A stretch of DNA of 64,000 bases from Tridacna crocea (GCA_943736015.1 OX031062.1:57028962-57092961); one strand, 5' to 3'; shown: positions 56,201 to 63,125, counted from the stretch's first letter. The notes: generated by a model not told the origin, from the letters alone. Numbers and translations are program-made.

Positions 56201-59200
56201 CAATGGTTTCTACCCTGTAATAGAAAATAAGCTTGTCTTTACCAGTATTTCAAATTTGAGAGAGTTAAAAATTTGTCATTTTGGAACAGATTTAAGCTTT
56301 TGACAGCAATTGTGAACAAAACTGCGCATAAGATTATTTTACTTTGAGGACAATCATTAGACATTTGTACAATATGCCAACAAAAGCCTACCTTTGTTGG
56401 AATAAAGGCATCTGCCTATTGCAAGCAGTTACTTCTTCACAACCCCCCCCACCCGCCCCCCGCCCTCCGCCCCACTGATATATTACCATATCACTTAAAC
56501 CTAGTGTGTCCTTGCTCTCCATTCTTTGAAATGTTTATCATGCATATTACCTGTAAGTCTTGTTAGTGGTATATTTAACTCTTTACCACATGACAAAATA
56601 TAGGCAGGTTCAAATTGAAAGCATTTGCAGGGGATAAAATGAATGTGACTGAAAAACTGAAATTTGGTTTAGGAAGGGTAGGAAACATTGTGGGAAAAGG
56701 AGAAAATGCTGTTTAAAGGATTTTCGCCTATTCCCACAATGTTTTGAGAAGGTTTCTTTCTCAAGGTCATTAAAAATAGGGATTTTGTGGTAAAGAGTTA
56801 AAATTTGGCTGAACAGCAATGAATTTCAGTGTAGCCTTATAAATTGTGCCATTTTCTCATTTCAGATTTGTCCAATATATTTGAATCATTCTTGCCTCAG
56901 TTATTAATTTACCCTAATCCAATAGACCCTCTAAATGGGGATGCTGCAGCAATGTATCTCCATAAACCAGAGGATTACAAGAAAAAAGTTGCAGGTAGGG
57001 TTTGCAATGACAATAATGATTCTTTATCATGTGACATAATCTTGGACCAGTCAAAATTGAAACCATTTGCGGAAGACCAAAATAATAGTTGCAGAATAAT
57101 TCATTTTTTTTTTTTTTTGAAGGGTAAATGGCATTATTGGAAAAGGAGAAAATTGTTTATTAGCATTTTCTCATTTTCTAGCAAAAGTTTTTTTCTGGAG
57201 GTTACTGAAAAGTCTGAATTGTACAGTAAATAGTCAGTGGGTTCTTCTGTAGCACTTGCAAGGTTAAAACTCGTGTTAAAGGTTTTATAATCTGGCTGTC
57301 TTTTATGTGAGCCTAAGTGAGGCAGTTGTTTTAGGTGTGCCTCAGGATTGGAATCTATTTTATTTTCAATCCTAGCACAGAGTGCAGATAGCTTAGTGGG
57401 CAGAGTACAGGATATAGAGGATATTTGTTTTTTTCAGTGAAAGATCAAAATTTATTTCATCCAGTGAACACCATTGGTAATATTTTCACAAGTGGCACAG
57501 ACACGAGTGAAAATATTACCAATGGTGTTCACTCGATGAAATAAATTTCGATCTTTCACCTAAAAAAAATATTCTATATATTCCATACTTTCAACCGTTT
57601 CTGGGAGGAGCTTTATCAAAATCCAGTACAGTTCTTTTCCATTATTCCCCATGGTGTACCCCTCCCGCATAGCAACGCATTACAATATTATGTCAAGTGC
57701 GAGAAATGTAAGGTATATGAAGTCATATTCGCCATCTGGTTGTTAGGCACGCGCAATTTATCTAGGCAACAAGAAAGTGAAAATCGGTATTTTCACTGGT
57801 TGTACCAGTGTAAGATCGAAAATATTTTCACTGTTATTTCTTGATATCCTACTGGAAAGCATGAAATAATCATTCATCTCCCAGTGCTGACTATTGTTTC
57901 AACAATTTTTGAAAGCAGCATTAAATGCCGTTTTCAACATTATATAGGCTGCTGTAATAACCATTTATACTTATGAATATCAAGAGGACCCTTCTGCCAA
58001 TAAGCTTACCATTTAGCTCAGCTGCTGTCAAGGAAAATATTGCAATATTGTGATAGCCATGGCATCTCAGTGGTTGAATTTTGACATTTTATAATCCCTC
58101 TGCTGACATTAGATATTTACTTCAAAATGACACTGGTTATCAAAAAGGGAGCCTATACATTTGCATGTACCGTATTTCAAATTTGTAGCAGTTGTCAATT
58201 ATCAAAAGGGAAGCCCATGCAGCAGGGTCAAGTAATCACCAAAATATTATTGACACATACCCCCTTTTTCATCTTAACCCTTTTCCACACAATGACAACT
58301 TTTGACGTCCCTTGGTAACCAGTATTTTCTCTTTTTCCCACTATGTTTTCTACCTAATCAATAAACAATTGCACTATTTGAGCCACATTGAAATTGTCGT
58401 CTGCAAATGCTTTCATTTTGGATTGAGCTGAATTTTGTCGTCTGGTAAAGGGGTTAAAACTTCCACAAGAAACTACAGCAGCAGAGAATTTTTACCAGAA
58501 GCAAATTCAGCAGAGCTTGGTCCATGTGGTGCTCTTATTTTGAGAATCATTATGATTTGTACTGTCTGGTGGAATGTGATGGAAGTTTCTCAATAGAATT
58601 GATACACTGATAAGCCAATAAGTTTGCTCATTTCAAATTTATATGCCCTACTTGAGGTGAAAAGTGTGCAGAGGATCTTGATCGAATTAATGCTCTGATA
58701 GTTTTTTCAGATTCCAGAGTCAACCTACCAACCTTTTGCGGACAATGTAGATTAAGATCAGAGTGCACAGAACGTGCATTCTGATCTTTGATCTTCACTG
58801 TCCGATAAAGAGATATCTTTCCTTCAAAAGTACATTTGAAATATTTCAATTTGGGCTTTTACTATCGACTTGAAAGTTTCATTTGAAGTTTTAGTTTAGT
58901 TTAACCCATTACCACACAATCCCTACTTTTGACGACCCTGAGAAAGAAACCTTTAGAAAATATTGTGGGAAAAGGAGAAAATGCTGGTAACCAGCATTTT
59001 CTCCTTTTCCCACAATGTTTTCTATGCTGTGCAAAACAAATTTCAAATTCTCTATCACTTTAATCTTGTCGTCTGCAAATGCTTTCGATTTTGACAAATC
59101 TAAAGTTTTGTCGTTTGGTAATGAGTTAAACATATTTATTTTACATCGATTGAGAAACAAGTTCTTACAACTTGCACTAATCTCTCTCGATTCTGAAGTT

Positions 59201-59367
59201 TTATAGCAGGATAAGGGTTAAATGTTTGTTTTGTAAAAATTCTTTCAGAATATGTGAAAAAGTATGCGACGGAGGAGGCATTACGTGAACAAGAACATCA
59301 TGAATCATCAAGTGAGAGTTCAATGAGTGACTTTTCTGACGATGAAGTTCAAGGAATGGAACTTTAA
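35190..59367 (+). CDS. UBE2H: Ubiquitin-conjugating enzyme E2 H (six coding exons)
   Basis: The coding sequence joins 35190-35242, 37929-38005, 45436-45550, 48672-48724, 56866-56994 and 59249-59367: 546 nt, 181 residues plus stop, close to the 183 of the human protein. All five introns are GT-AG and all exon phases agree. The product is a class II E2 with a UBC core: N-terminal [21 protein letters not shown] motif at residues 76-78, catalytic Cys87 in [13 protein letters not shown], and an acidic C-terminal tail ([13 protein letters not shown]...MEL). E2 H accepts ubiquitin from E1 by thioester and in vertebrates works with the CTLH/MAEA E3 complex; its yeast counterpart Ubc8 acts in gluconeogenic enzyme turnover. 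Cytosolic or nuclear; no signal peptide. No catalytic residue is missing. Introns hold many MITEs and one intact retrotransposon. Confidence 0.97.
35376..35741 (+). other. 121-codon open frame in intron 1, not called as a gene
   Basis: Sense-strand frame within UBE2H intron 1. I recognise no domain, motif or mobile-element protein in it. It could be chance or an unrecognised intronic exon. Confidence 0.2.
36005..36163 (-). mobile_element. TTAA-hairpin MITE, subfamily 3, arm-deleted
   Basis: One stem arm is lost (ATTGTGACAAGCAATTTCGCC). Right TTAA shared with the next copy. In intron 1. Confidence 0.82.
36160..36375 (+). mobile_element. TTAA-hairpin MITE, subfamily 1, arm-deleted
   Basis: Right stem arm shortened (GCTGGTAACCATTTCCCATAG). 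TTAA both ends. Confidence 0.85.
36549..36771 (+). mobile_element. TTAA-hairpin MITE, subfamily 1
   Basis: Complete with TTAA both ends; stem base AACACTGTG. In intron 1. Confidence 0.9.
37929..38005 (+). CDS. UBE2H: UBE2H coding exon 2
   Basis: Acceptor ATTCCAG|T, donor GGCA|GTATGT. Encodes the end of Leu18, [25 protein letters not shown] and the first base of Thr44. Confidence 0.95.
38037..38280 (+). mobile_element. TTAA-hairpin MITE, composite
   Basis: Left half and hairpin of one copy, then a jump at ~38217 into the GCTTTTGCAGACGACAAAAT block of a second copy, truncated by the following SINE. Confidence 0.75.
38281..38365 (-). mobile_element. tRNA-derived SINE head
   Basis: On the minus strand: A box GGTGGCTCAGTTGGTTTGAG and B box GGGTTTGAATCCCC, spaced as in a tRNA. 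The downstream limit is unclear. Confidence 0.6.
38670..38891 (+). mobile_element. TTAA-hairpin MITE, subfamily 2, diverged
   Basis: ACAAAATTTTGGACCATACC start, stem present, right end TTTGGTTAGTGGTTGAA decayed. Confidence 0.78.
38940..40752. mobile_element. foldback-like element with arrayed subterminal palindromes
   Basis: Left end TATATGTCGTAGGCCAGATTGG and right end CCAGTTTGGACTACGACATATA are inverted repeats. Inverted similarity runs ~45 bp inward, into arrays of ~20-bp palindromic modules (GGCAGATCTGGAATCTGCC, GACCAAAATAGAATTC, CTAGTTTGGTCTAG) at 38955-39145 and 40564-40740. The 1.4-kb interior has no transposase frame; it holds an (ATT)n tract (39405-39432), a TGACCC-type fragment (39510-39615) and a TTAA MITE (39818-40041). 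Resembles Foldback elements in design; the superfamily is inferred. Confidence 0.7.
39818..40041 (+). mobile_element. TTAA-hairpin MITE, subfamily 1
   Basis: Left TTAA intact; right stem arm decayed (CCAAAATTTTCTTCTATCC). Nested in the foldback-like element. Confidence 0.85.
40870..41783 (+). mobile_element. AGGGCCATC-hairpin-ended repeat with ~160-bp units
   Basis: Three to four diverged units (AAGGCCTAAGGTTACAAATT... TAGCCCTTGGGTCAAATTTGG... GTCATAAGTTTT), ending CAGTGGAGTGATACAGGGCC ATCACGACCCTCTTGTTG. The end is homologous to that of 13640-14684. Interrupted by the MITE at 41516-41744. Confidence 0.6.
41516..41744 (+). mobile_element. TTAA-hairpin MITE, subfamily 1/2, nested
   Basis: Complete with TTAA both ends; left end CCCAAACGAC, right end GTGTGGTAATGGG. 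Confidence 0.92.
42065..42155 (-). mobile_element. TTAA-hairpin MITE, half copy
   Basis: One end and one stem arm only, up to AAAAGGAGCAACAATGC. Confidence 0.7.
42300..42442 (+). mobile_element. TTAA-hairpin MITE, half copy
   Basis: Left half ending at the first stem arm (GGAAGGAGAAAATATTAA); abuts the next copy at TTAA. Confidence 0.72.
42441..42655 (+). mobile_element. TTAA-hairpin MITE, subfamily 1, arm-deleted
   Basis: TTAA both ends. Right arm jumps from CCAGCATT to ATGTTTTC. Confidence 0.86.
42912..44232 (+). mobile_element. AGCTCCACTGGCC...CCCTCTTGT repeat, diverged
   Basis: Start TTAGCTCCACTGGCCAAAGC and end CAGTAGAGCAATCTAGGGTC then ATGACTCTCTTGT resemble a common bivalve repeat type with a terminal GGGCCATC hairpin. 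The interior includes a 118-codon open frame (43295-43651) without recognisable domains. Confidence 0.45.
43661..43888 (+). mobile_element. TTAA-hairpin MITE, subfamily 1
   Basis: Complete with TTAA both ends; block mutated to GTAGACGACAAAAT. Confidence 0.9.
44548..44776 (+). mobile_element. TTAA-hairpin MITE, subfamily 1 (chain, first)
   Basis: Complete. A 33-bp remnant of another left end (44515-44547) precedes it; right TTAA shared. Confidence 0.92.
44773..44990 (+). mobile_element. TTAA-hairpin MITE, arm-deleted (chain, second)
   Basis: Left arm shortened (AGCATTGTGTAACATCTGG); right end GGGTTCA. Confidence 0.82.
44988..45147 (-). mobile_element. TTAA-hairpin MITE, decayed (chain, third)
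   Basis: Stem GTAGGAAAAGGTGAAAATGC... with apex CTGTTCACCAG. Confidence 0.65.
45147..45246 (-). mobile_element. TTAA-hairpin MITE, subfamily 3 half copy (chain, fourth)
   Basis: TTAACCCTTTACCCCATAAGG to TATATGACAATTTGATGGCC, then truncated. A stray right-end fragment lies at ~45303-45353. Confidence 0.78.
45436..45550 (+). CDS. UBE2H: UBE2H coding exon 3
   Basis: Acceptor TTTTCAG|CC, donor GT|GTAAGC. Encodes [18 protein letters not shown]... through the HPN motif ([10 protein letters not shown]), core of the E2 fold. Inverted MITE copies lie within ~300 bp on both sides. Confidence 0.97.
45585..45791 (+). mobile_element. TTAA-hairpin MITE, diverged
   Basis: ACTTTACCAAACAAC start, GCATTTGCAGATGA block, left arm mostly lost; right TTAA shared with the next copy. 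Confidence 0.78.
45788..45982 (-). mobile_element. TTAA-hairpin MITE, apex-deleted
   Basis: TTAA both ends. The stem reads AAAACACTATGG|CCTTTTCCCACAGTG: most of the palindrome is gone. Confidence 0.87.
46058..46281 (+). mobile_element. composite tRNA-SINE repeat, copy 1
   Basis: Module AACGCGATAACTGTGGCC then TTTGTTTACAA, ~120 bp further on a tRNA-like head GTGGTGCAGTGGTCAAACGG with B box GAGTTCGAGTC, then a T-rich tail. The same layout is inverted at 47117-47384. Confidence 0.6.
47117..47384 (-). mobile_element. composite tRNA-SINE repeat, copy 2 (inverted)
   Basis: On the minus strand: AACGCGATAACCGTGGCC, TTTGTTTACAA, then tRNA-like GACCAGTGGTGTAATGGATA with B box GCGTTCGAGCCG and an A/T tail. 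Confidence 0.6.
48178..48255. mobile_element. MITE fragment (GGCTTGCAACAC family)
   Basis: GGCCTGCAACACGTGAAAAGCAG and GAACATTTGCGTAAAG match the TIR of 8982-9240. Confidence 0.5.
48378..48554 (+). mobile_element. TTAA-hairpin MITE, left end lost
   Basis: Begins inside at GAAAGTGACTGAAAATT, a T-rich expansion follows, then the full stem and right TTAA. 117 bp upstream of UBE2H exon 4. Confidence 0.85.
48672..48724 (+). CDS. UBE2H: UBE2H coding exon 4 (catalytic cysteine)
   Basis: Acceptor CCTTCAG|G, donor TATG|GTAACT. Encodes [17 protein letters not shown] with catalytic Cys87. Confidence 0.97.
48919..49478 (-). repeat. 3' LTR of the retrotransposon
   Basis: 560 bp, TGTTA...TAACA termini. 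On the minus strand it has an AATAAA signal (48981-48986) and TATAAAAGG (49270-49278). Confidence 0.93.
49479..49489 (-). other. polypurine tract
   Basis: AAGGGGGGAAG on the minus strand, directly before the TG of the 3' LTR; the expected primer for plus-strand DNA synthesis. Confidence 0.85.
49699..54537 (-). CDS. Gag-Pol polyprotein, integrase before reverse transcriptase
   Basis: One frame of 1,612 residues. Domains: N-terminal SAP-like helical segment (~8-65); Arg/Glu-rich coiled coil (~79-185); Gag capsid/SCAN-like region (~205-365); CCHC zinc knuckle C417-x2-C420-x4-H425-x4-C430; aspartic protease with D504-T-G-A; integrase with H758/H765/C795/C798 zinc finger and D829, D887, E923 catalytic triad (D-35-E spacing); GPY module at 1062-1064; reverse transcriptase (~1185-1400) with D1286 and Y-I-D1348-D1349; RNase H (~1480-1612) with D1495, E1535, D1564 and a terminal PDALSRV. 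All catalytic residues are present. Gag and Pol are fused without frameshift, so Gag excess must arise otherwise. The first ATG lies 147 bp inside the 5' LTR. The RE-rich coding stretch (54020-54280) appears as CT-rich DNA. Confidence 0.96.
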   Translation of the reverse strand: MSFDLDKFTAEPSVELLNLGKKTDLLNLAKHYKLSEIKSSMRKHEIKNILVQYFVDEEIFNENALSLIVDVQSVSSSKELELKLQIRQLEIEREREREERERERQREERVEREKEIEREREREERERERQREERVEREKEREREREREEREREREREREEREREEREKEREFQLRMREIEMQERANQPKQKIEYNFDVTKHIRLVPPFQEKEVDKYFLHFEKVAENLNWPREHWTLLLQSVLIGKAREIYTQLGVEQCHHYETVKELILKGYELVPEAYRQKFRNCKKDSNQTHVEFARNKEQLFDRWCCSKKIDQNYDKLRQLMLVEEFKRCIQSDVKTFLDEKQVETLEEAARLADNYYLTHKVSFISKPKPTSSHPQNKSMSGNSSGMPSQSNTPKPNSTSETKSQYPLSRPTCNYCKKPGHLVSECLKLKRKLESDEAKPTGLTTLRPRPQSSNKTNTIDIVTKPKSDSTMEIFEPFMLNGFVSLSGDNCPPTPIKILRDTGASQSLILADILPFSEKTSSGTSVLIQGVECGTVNIPLHHVNLSSDLVTGPVVIGIKPSLPFKGVHLLLGNDLAGDKVVVNPLVTDTPNIGQTDDPIEQEIPDLYPSCAVTRAMAKKAILKNSNSDIDLTDTFIGQYFNNEIKKSLDPSLSDTQTDSSMSCHLPPRSIDQGHDTLSKSQLIQEQQTDPEISKLIFRALPEDEISQVPMCYYIKNGILMRKWRPFDVPADDEWAVYHQIVVPKSYRHEILSIAHESPMSGHLGINKTYHKIINHFYWPGLKSDVSKYCKTCHTCQMVGKPNQTIPKAQLQPIPAFDEPFSRILIDCVGPLPRTKSGNEYLLIMCTSTRFPEAIPLRNIKTKSIVKALLNFFTFVGLPKSVQSDQGSNFMSGIFQQVMHELGIKQYRSSAYHPESQGALERFHQTLKNMIRSYCFDTEKDWDEGIHLLLFAARESVQESLGFSPFELVFGHSVRGPLKLLKEKFLSNDETPLNLLQYVSDFRNRLSRACEVARSNLKTSQGKMKARYDNHVIDIKFKPGDKVLALLPIPGRPLQARYFGPYTIDKKTSDLNYIINTPGRRKNKQMCHVNMLKEYFDRDSSISKPITVVNTVPQESNVSDLEVNSDFIDKSDPGPSKLENSDILRNLDNKLSHLEPSQQEELKQLIHEYEHLFPDIPTRTDKIYHDVIVEDSKPIKQHPYRMNPLKQKYLKDEVKYLLENDFIEPSQSNYSSPCILVPKSNGTYRMCTDYRKVNSVTKTDSFPIPRIDDCIDKVGNSKYVTKFDLLKGFWQVPLTDRAKEVSAFAIPNGLYQYKVMPFGMKNSPATFQRLINNVICGLDGCDAYIDDVIIYSDSWSDHLQRIRKFFDRLSKAKLTVNLAKTEFCHATVTFLGHLVGQGQVKPLEAKVNAISEFPVPKCKRQLMRFLGMAGYYRKFCKNFSGIAEPLTNLLKKSTKFKWNDKCQDAFDRLKAILKSAPVLLAPDFDKCFKLAVDASDVGIGAVLLQEDNNGIDHPVCYFSKKFNKHQKNYSTIEKECLALILAIQQFEVYLTSSTSPIVVFSDHNPLSFLHKLKNKNQRLLRWSLLLQEFNLDIRHIKGKDNIIPDALSRV
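54667..54684 (-). other. primer-binding site, tRNA-Pro type
   Basis: TGGGGGCTCGTCCGGGAT on the minus strand, 5 nt inside the 5' LTR. It is the 18-nt sequence known as the tRNA-Pro primer site of murine leukaemia-type retroviruses. Confidence 0.9.
54690..55249 (-). repeat. 5' LTR of the retrotransposon
   Basis: 560 bp, no difference from the 3' LTR seen by eye. TATA-type promoter TATAAAAGG at 55041-55049 (minus). Confidence 0.93.
55369..55597 (-). mobile_element. TTAA-hairpin MITE, subfamily 3
   Basis: Complete with TTAA both ends; apex GCTCATCACGAGC. Confidence 0.9.
55849..56076 (-). mobile_element. TTAA-hairpin MITE, subfamily 2
   Basis: Complete with TTAA both ends; block GTCATCTGCAAAATGC as in 25027-25252. 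Confidence 0.9.
56092..56295 (-). mobile_element. TTAA-hairpin MITE, diverged
   Basis: TTAA both ends; stem mutated (ATTACGGGAAAGAAGAAGATGC), apex CTGTGAAGCAG. Confidence 0.8.
56575..56801 (+). mobile_element. TTAA-hairpin MITE, subfamily 1
   Basis: TTAA both ends; apex damaged (GCTGTTTAAAGGATTTTCGCC). It ends 64 bp before the exon 5 acceptor. Confidence 0.87.
56866..56994 (+). CDS. UBE2H: UBE2H coding exon 5
   Basis: Acceptor CATTTCAG|AT, donor GCAG|GTAGGG. Encodes [18 protein letters not shown]... [18 protein letters not shown] region, the C-terminal half of the UBC fold. Confidence 0.97.
57018..57236 (+). mobile_element. TTAA-hairpin MITE, decayed
   Basis: ATTTGCGGAAGACCAAAAT block and remains of a stem (GGAAAAGGAGAAAATTG...GCATTTTCTC). 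24 bp after the exon 5 donor. Confidence 0.65.
57436..57562. mobile_element. palindrome, ~55-bp arms
   Basis: GAAAGATCAAAATTTATTTC...TGGTAATATTTTCAC and near-perfect inverse around GTGGCACAGACACG. Confidence 0.8.
57563..57870 (+). repeat. dispersed repeat, copy of 17370-17700
   Basis: Shares CTGGGAGGAGCTTTATCAAA, GCATAGCAACGCATTACAAT and TGATATCCTACTGGAAAGCA blocks with the inverted copy at 17370-17700. Confidence 0.7.
58273..58457 (-). mobile_element. TTAA-hairpin MITE, left arm deleted
   Basis: TTAA both ends; jumps from TTTTGACGTCCC to TTGGTAACCAG. Confidence 0.85.
58705..59221 (+). mobile_element. GATCTTGATC-hairpin MITE, interrupted
   Basis: Stem TGTAGATTAAGATCAGAGTGC...GCATTCTGATCTTTGATCTTC; right end GCAGGATAAGGGTTAA lies after the inserted TTAA MITE. 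It ends 27 bp before exon 6. Confidence 0.7.
58901..59129 (-). mobile_element. TTAA-hairpin MITE, subfamily 1, nested
   Basis: Complete with TTAA both ends; inserted in the GATCTTGATC-hairpin MITE. Confidence 0.92.
59249..59367 (+). CDS. UBE2H: UBE2H coding exon 6 and stop
   Basis: Acceptor TCTTTCAG|AA. Encodes [20 protein letters not shown]..., a Ser/Asp/Glu-rich tail ending MEL and TAA at 59365-59367. The 3' UTR follows; its poly-A site is not determined. Confidence 0.96.
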
Positions 59368-59489
59368 CGACATTAGATAATTACCCATAATGCTCTTTGA
59401 GGTTTGCGAAGGATTAATTCGTGGAATCTTGAAACCAGCGACATTGACTGCCATGAAATGACATCAGTGCAGAGTGATTATTCAAGGGG

Positions 59490-59645
59490 CTGTGCTCAAC
59501 AAATAGTCTAAATATAAGTTGAATTTTAAATTCCAATACTTGTGATCATATTGGCCAAGACATTTTGTCTCACCCAATCAGATACCTAGTCTTAGAATTT
59601 AGAATTAGGACAGTGTTTAGAATGATTGTTGAATATGATGCCAGT
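59490..59645. mobile_element. palindromic MITE, decayed
   Basis: CCAATCAGATACCTAGTC and GTTTAGAATGATTGTTGAAT loosely match the family at 33439-33641. Low certainty. Confidence 0.35.
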
Positions 59646-59776
59646 ACTTGAAGCAGCATGGGTCAGAGCTGTTCGGCTTATTTGTTCAAGGATGTAAGAT
59701 GAAAGGAAGATGAGGCCGTTGTCATGTTTTGGAGATGTAGCAGCTTTCTTACTTTGATTTGATATATGATAGTCTG

Positions 59777-60004
59777 TTAACCCTTTCCCAAACAATCCCT
59801 GGTTTTTACAGGTCTGGAATAATAGCCTTTTGAAAACATTGTGGTAAAAGGAGAAAATGCTGATAACCAGCATTTTCTCCTTTTCCCACAATGTTTTCTA
59901 CCCTATCATAGACAGAAATCATCTTTTCAGCAAGAGTTGAATTGTCGTCTGCAAATGCTTTCAATTTGGTCTAGTCGAAAAATTTGTCGTTTGGGAAAGG
60001 GTTC
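59777..60004 (-). mobile_element. TTAA-hairpin MITE, subfamily 2
   Basis: Left TTAA intact, right end AAAGGGTTCA; full stem with apex CTGATAACCAG. Confidence 0.9.
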
Positions 60005-60540
60005 AAATGAAGCCAGAAACTGTTATGGCTGCAAAGGTCATTATTATACATATTATGTTTTAGACGTACCTCAATATTATATCTGGAAAGGGTGTCAGGC
60101 ACCAAAACAAAAATGCTTTTAAATACCAAGCAAGAATTTTCAATCAACATGTCTGTTATAGGTAAAAACCAAATTATCTTTGCAATGTTCAACTTTTTGG
60201 CATTATGTTATGTGCCATGAAAGATTACATAAGATATCAAAATAATCAGCACTGAAGATAGCCATTCTATCTTAGTCTCAAAGAAATTGATCAAAATCTC
60301 TCAGAAACTGAAAGTGTTAATTAGGATAATTTATGAGAATGTTTATGAAGGCAACAGGAAATCATAAGACTGATTGATAGATAGAATCAAATCTGATTTG
60401 TGTGGTAAAAAGTACTAGTATATGATTGTGAAACTTTTGTACTCTATGCATCTTTGGTGAAATATTGATGTGATGATTGAACTTAATAACACATTTAGTG
60501 TGGAGAGATAGGCTGAAGTTAATCCCATGTATATCTGTCT

Positions 60541-60776
60541 TTAACCCATTACCACACAGTCCCTACTTTTGATGACCCTGAGAAAGAAGCCTTTAGCAAA
60601 TATTATGGGAAAAGGAGAAAATGCTGGTAACCAGCATTTTCTCCTTTTCCCACAATTTGTTAAAAGTCGGGATTGTGTAGTAAAGGGTTACCAGCATTTT
60701 CTTCTTTTCCCACAATGTTTTCTAAAGGCTTCTTTCTTAGGTCATCAAAAGTAGGGATTGTGTGGTTATGGGTTAA
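60541..60776 (-). mobile_element. TTAA-hairpin MITE, chimeric double
   Basis: One copy runs from TTAA through the hairpin to CACAATTTGTTAAAAGTCGG...TAAAGGGTTA, then fuses in the apex of a second copy (CCAGCATTTTCTTCTTTTCC) that ends normally at TTAA. Confidence 0.85.
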
Positions 60777-60827
60777 AGTTCACTTTTTACGGTAAAGACC
60801 ATATTAAATTTTGTCAGAATATGTCAT

Positions 60828-60888
60828 TAAGTTTCAGACAGTGTAGGTTCTTTTTGGTCTGATCTTGATTTACACTGTCTGTATACAG
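60828..60888. mobile_element. GATCTTGATC-hairpin MITE fragment
   Basis: CAGACAGTGTAGGTTC...GGTCTGATCTTGATTTACAC only. Confidence 0.5.
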
Positions 60889-61294
60889 GGACTAGAGATG
60901 TTCTCAGAGCTGTACAGATTGAGATGTGTTTAAAAAAAATGAGTTGTAATATAATCTCAAGAGTGTCGATGGGTAATTAGTTGTTATCATTAATGTATTT
61001 TTTTGTTAGGAGATGTTCATTATTAATCAATTAGGCCCCAAAACCTAGACATGTACAAATAAGGATTGTGAGGACTGGCTGTTGTTTTTTTTGTTGTTGT
61101 TGTTTTTCTGTACTGATTGAAAGCAAATGTGTGATGAATTAACAAACAAGATAACATTTATTAACATTTATTAAATTTTATGGCCATTTTGGGGTGTCAT
61201 AGTATGATTTCCTGATAATTCTGCGACCTTTGTTGAATAGATATTTCTAGCAGATATTGAAAGCCCAAAGTAATAGTATTACAAACTTACTTTT
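60889..61294. other. no gene seen (UBE2H 3' flank or UTR)
   Basis: AT-rich with a (TTG)n tract (~61083-61106) and ATTAAA at ~61171. No coding signal. Confidence 0.4.
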
Positions 61295-61404
61295 AGGAGA
61301 AAATATATCTTCTTATCGGACAGTGTAGATGTAAGATCAGACCACAGATTCTGAGCTGTCCACAAAAAGGTCACTGATTCTGACTTAGCAGTTGTAAGGG
61401 TTAT
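61295..61404 (-). mobile_element. GATCTTGATC-hairpin MITE, partial
   Basis: Minus strand: TAACCCTTACAACTGCTAAG start and GGTCTGATCTTACATCTACAC stem arm. Confidence 0.6.
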
Positions 61405-61660
61405 GATAGTTAAATGAGCAGTATATGTGTTTTTGACATCAGAATGTGTCAGCATCACTGTTCAAGGTGATATCCAGATCACCTGTGTCTCTTGACCTCC
61501 CCTTGCAGATTACTATGTTGATGGTAGATGCTAGAAACCTATTGACAGTAGATGCAAGAAAAAATGTACTTGCTTTATAATCAGTTGTTACATTGAAAGC
61601 TATTGGTTTGGAACTTTTGAACACAAATGTATAATGTTTAAAACTACAAAAAGTTGTATT

Positions 61661-61888
61661 TTAACCCTTTCCCAAACAAGCCCTTGTTTTTACGTGTCTG
61701 CAGTACACATCTTTTGAAAACACTGTGGGAAAAGGAGAAATTGCTCGTAACGAGCAATTTCTCCTTTTTCCACACTGTTTTCTAACCATTGGGAGAACTT
61801 TCTGCCATTTTTATCAAATTTGAAATTGTTGCCTGCAAACTCTTTGAGTTTGGAAGAGTCTAAAATTTGTCGTTTGGGAAAGGGTTAA
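61661..61888 (-). mobile_element. TTAA-hairpin MITE, subfamily 4
   Basis: Complete with TTAA both ends; apex GCTCGTAACGAGC. Confidence 0.92.
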
Positions 61889-62660
61889 GATTATCTGTCA
61901 TTTGTGCAAGATTCAGCCTTCCTTCCTTATTTGTTTATGTCATCTATGCATGAGTGCATGCAATTTTGTGTGTGTGTGTGCAAATTTTTGGAAATCTTTC
62001 AGAATGTAAAAAATGCCTATTGTTTTTGCAATCTGTAAAATTGGGAAAAAGGTTCAGAAAAAGAGGCATGTTTTGTTTTTTCAGAGGTGAGTGAAGTTTT
62101 TCTTTCCTAACAATGCATTGAAAAGGATATGCATGTGGGATGACCTAAACCTAGAAAAAGAGAAAGTTAAACATTGTATGTGTACGAAAGTTACATCAGA
62201 TCATACAGAATCTCTTTAGGGAATGGACAAAATGTTTTCTACTGGCAAATATAATTCAGGATCTGTCAGCTTTTTGAATGGCAGAAGCATGCTTTTGGAA
62301 GTCATCTTTTGAACCCGGTACATTGTGAGCCGTGCCCTGAATTGTCTTTTTGTTGCAGATCTCTGCTACAATTTCCGGCTCATTTTGTGTTTCTTTGCAA
62401 GTTTTTTTTTCAAACAGCTTGTGCGAGTTTTTTTTTTTTCAAACAGCTCGTGCATTATCATGATCATTCACTGGACTTCATTATTTCTTTGATTCTTACT
62501 ACACAAAATTAATGAAATCAACCTTTTCGGTTTAGAAAATAGGGAAAACATTGCAATTTCAAGGTTAGAATGTAACAGAGAGAGTATGATAAAGAGCTTG
62601 TAGTACTTACCTGTCTCTGGAAAGACATGACAAAATGTTACATTTGTCCAAATCTGAAGA
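61889..62660. other. no gene seen
   Basis: (TG)n tract ~61969-61980 and a duplicated TTTTTTTTTCAAACAGCT(T/C)GTGC segment at ~62403-62455. No exon recognised. Confidence 0.4.
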
Positions 62661-62664
62661 GATC

Positions 62665-62875
62665 GTGTGGTGTCTATGGCTGTGAGGTAGAGCGTCGGCC
62701 TTGCAACAATAAGGTCTTGAGTTCGATACCCGGGAGCGGGTGTCAACTTCAGGACTTTCCATTTGCCCACACATTTGGCGTGAGTACTGGTGTAGTTCCC
62801 AGGAAGCAGAATCGAGAGAGATTAGTATAAGTTGTTATTACTTGTTTCTCAATCGATGTAAAATAAATATGTTTA
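62665..62875 (+). mobile_element. tRNA-derived SINE
   Basis: A box TATGGCTGTGAGGTAGAGCG, B box GAGTTCGATACC, body GTACTGGTGTAGTTCCCAGG AAGCAG, and an AAAATAAATATGTTT tail. The anticodon region does not fold normally, so it is not a functional tRNA gene. Confidence 0.7.
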
Positions 62876-62897
62876 AACCAAGAAATTGCTGAGTCAT

Positions 62898-63125
62898 TTA
62901 ACCTTTTACCATACAATCCAGACTTTTAACAGCCTTGAGAAAGAAGCCTTTAGAAAACATTGTGGGAAAAGGTGAAAATGCTGGTAACCAGCATTTTCTC
63001 CTTTTTCCACTATGGTTTCTACCCTATCAAAGCAAAATTGCGCAATTTGAGCCACTTTTAAATTGTCGTCTGCAAATGCTCTCAATTTGGATAGACCTAA
63101 AATTTTGCTGTGTGGTAAGGGGTCA
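62898..63125 (-). mobile_element. TTAA-hairpin MITE, subfamily 1
   Basis: Left TTAA intact, right end GGGGTCAA; one stem mismatch (AAGGTGAAAATG). Confidence 0.88.

Noticed and set aside
62670..62740. Functional tRNA gene
   Set aside because: tRNA-like promoter only; anticodon and acceptor stems fail, and a SINE tail follows.
62862..62867. AATAAA as the UBE2H poly-A signal
   Set aside because: It belongs to the tail of a SINE and is 3.5 kb past the stop; nothing links it to the UBE2H transcript.
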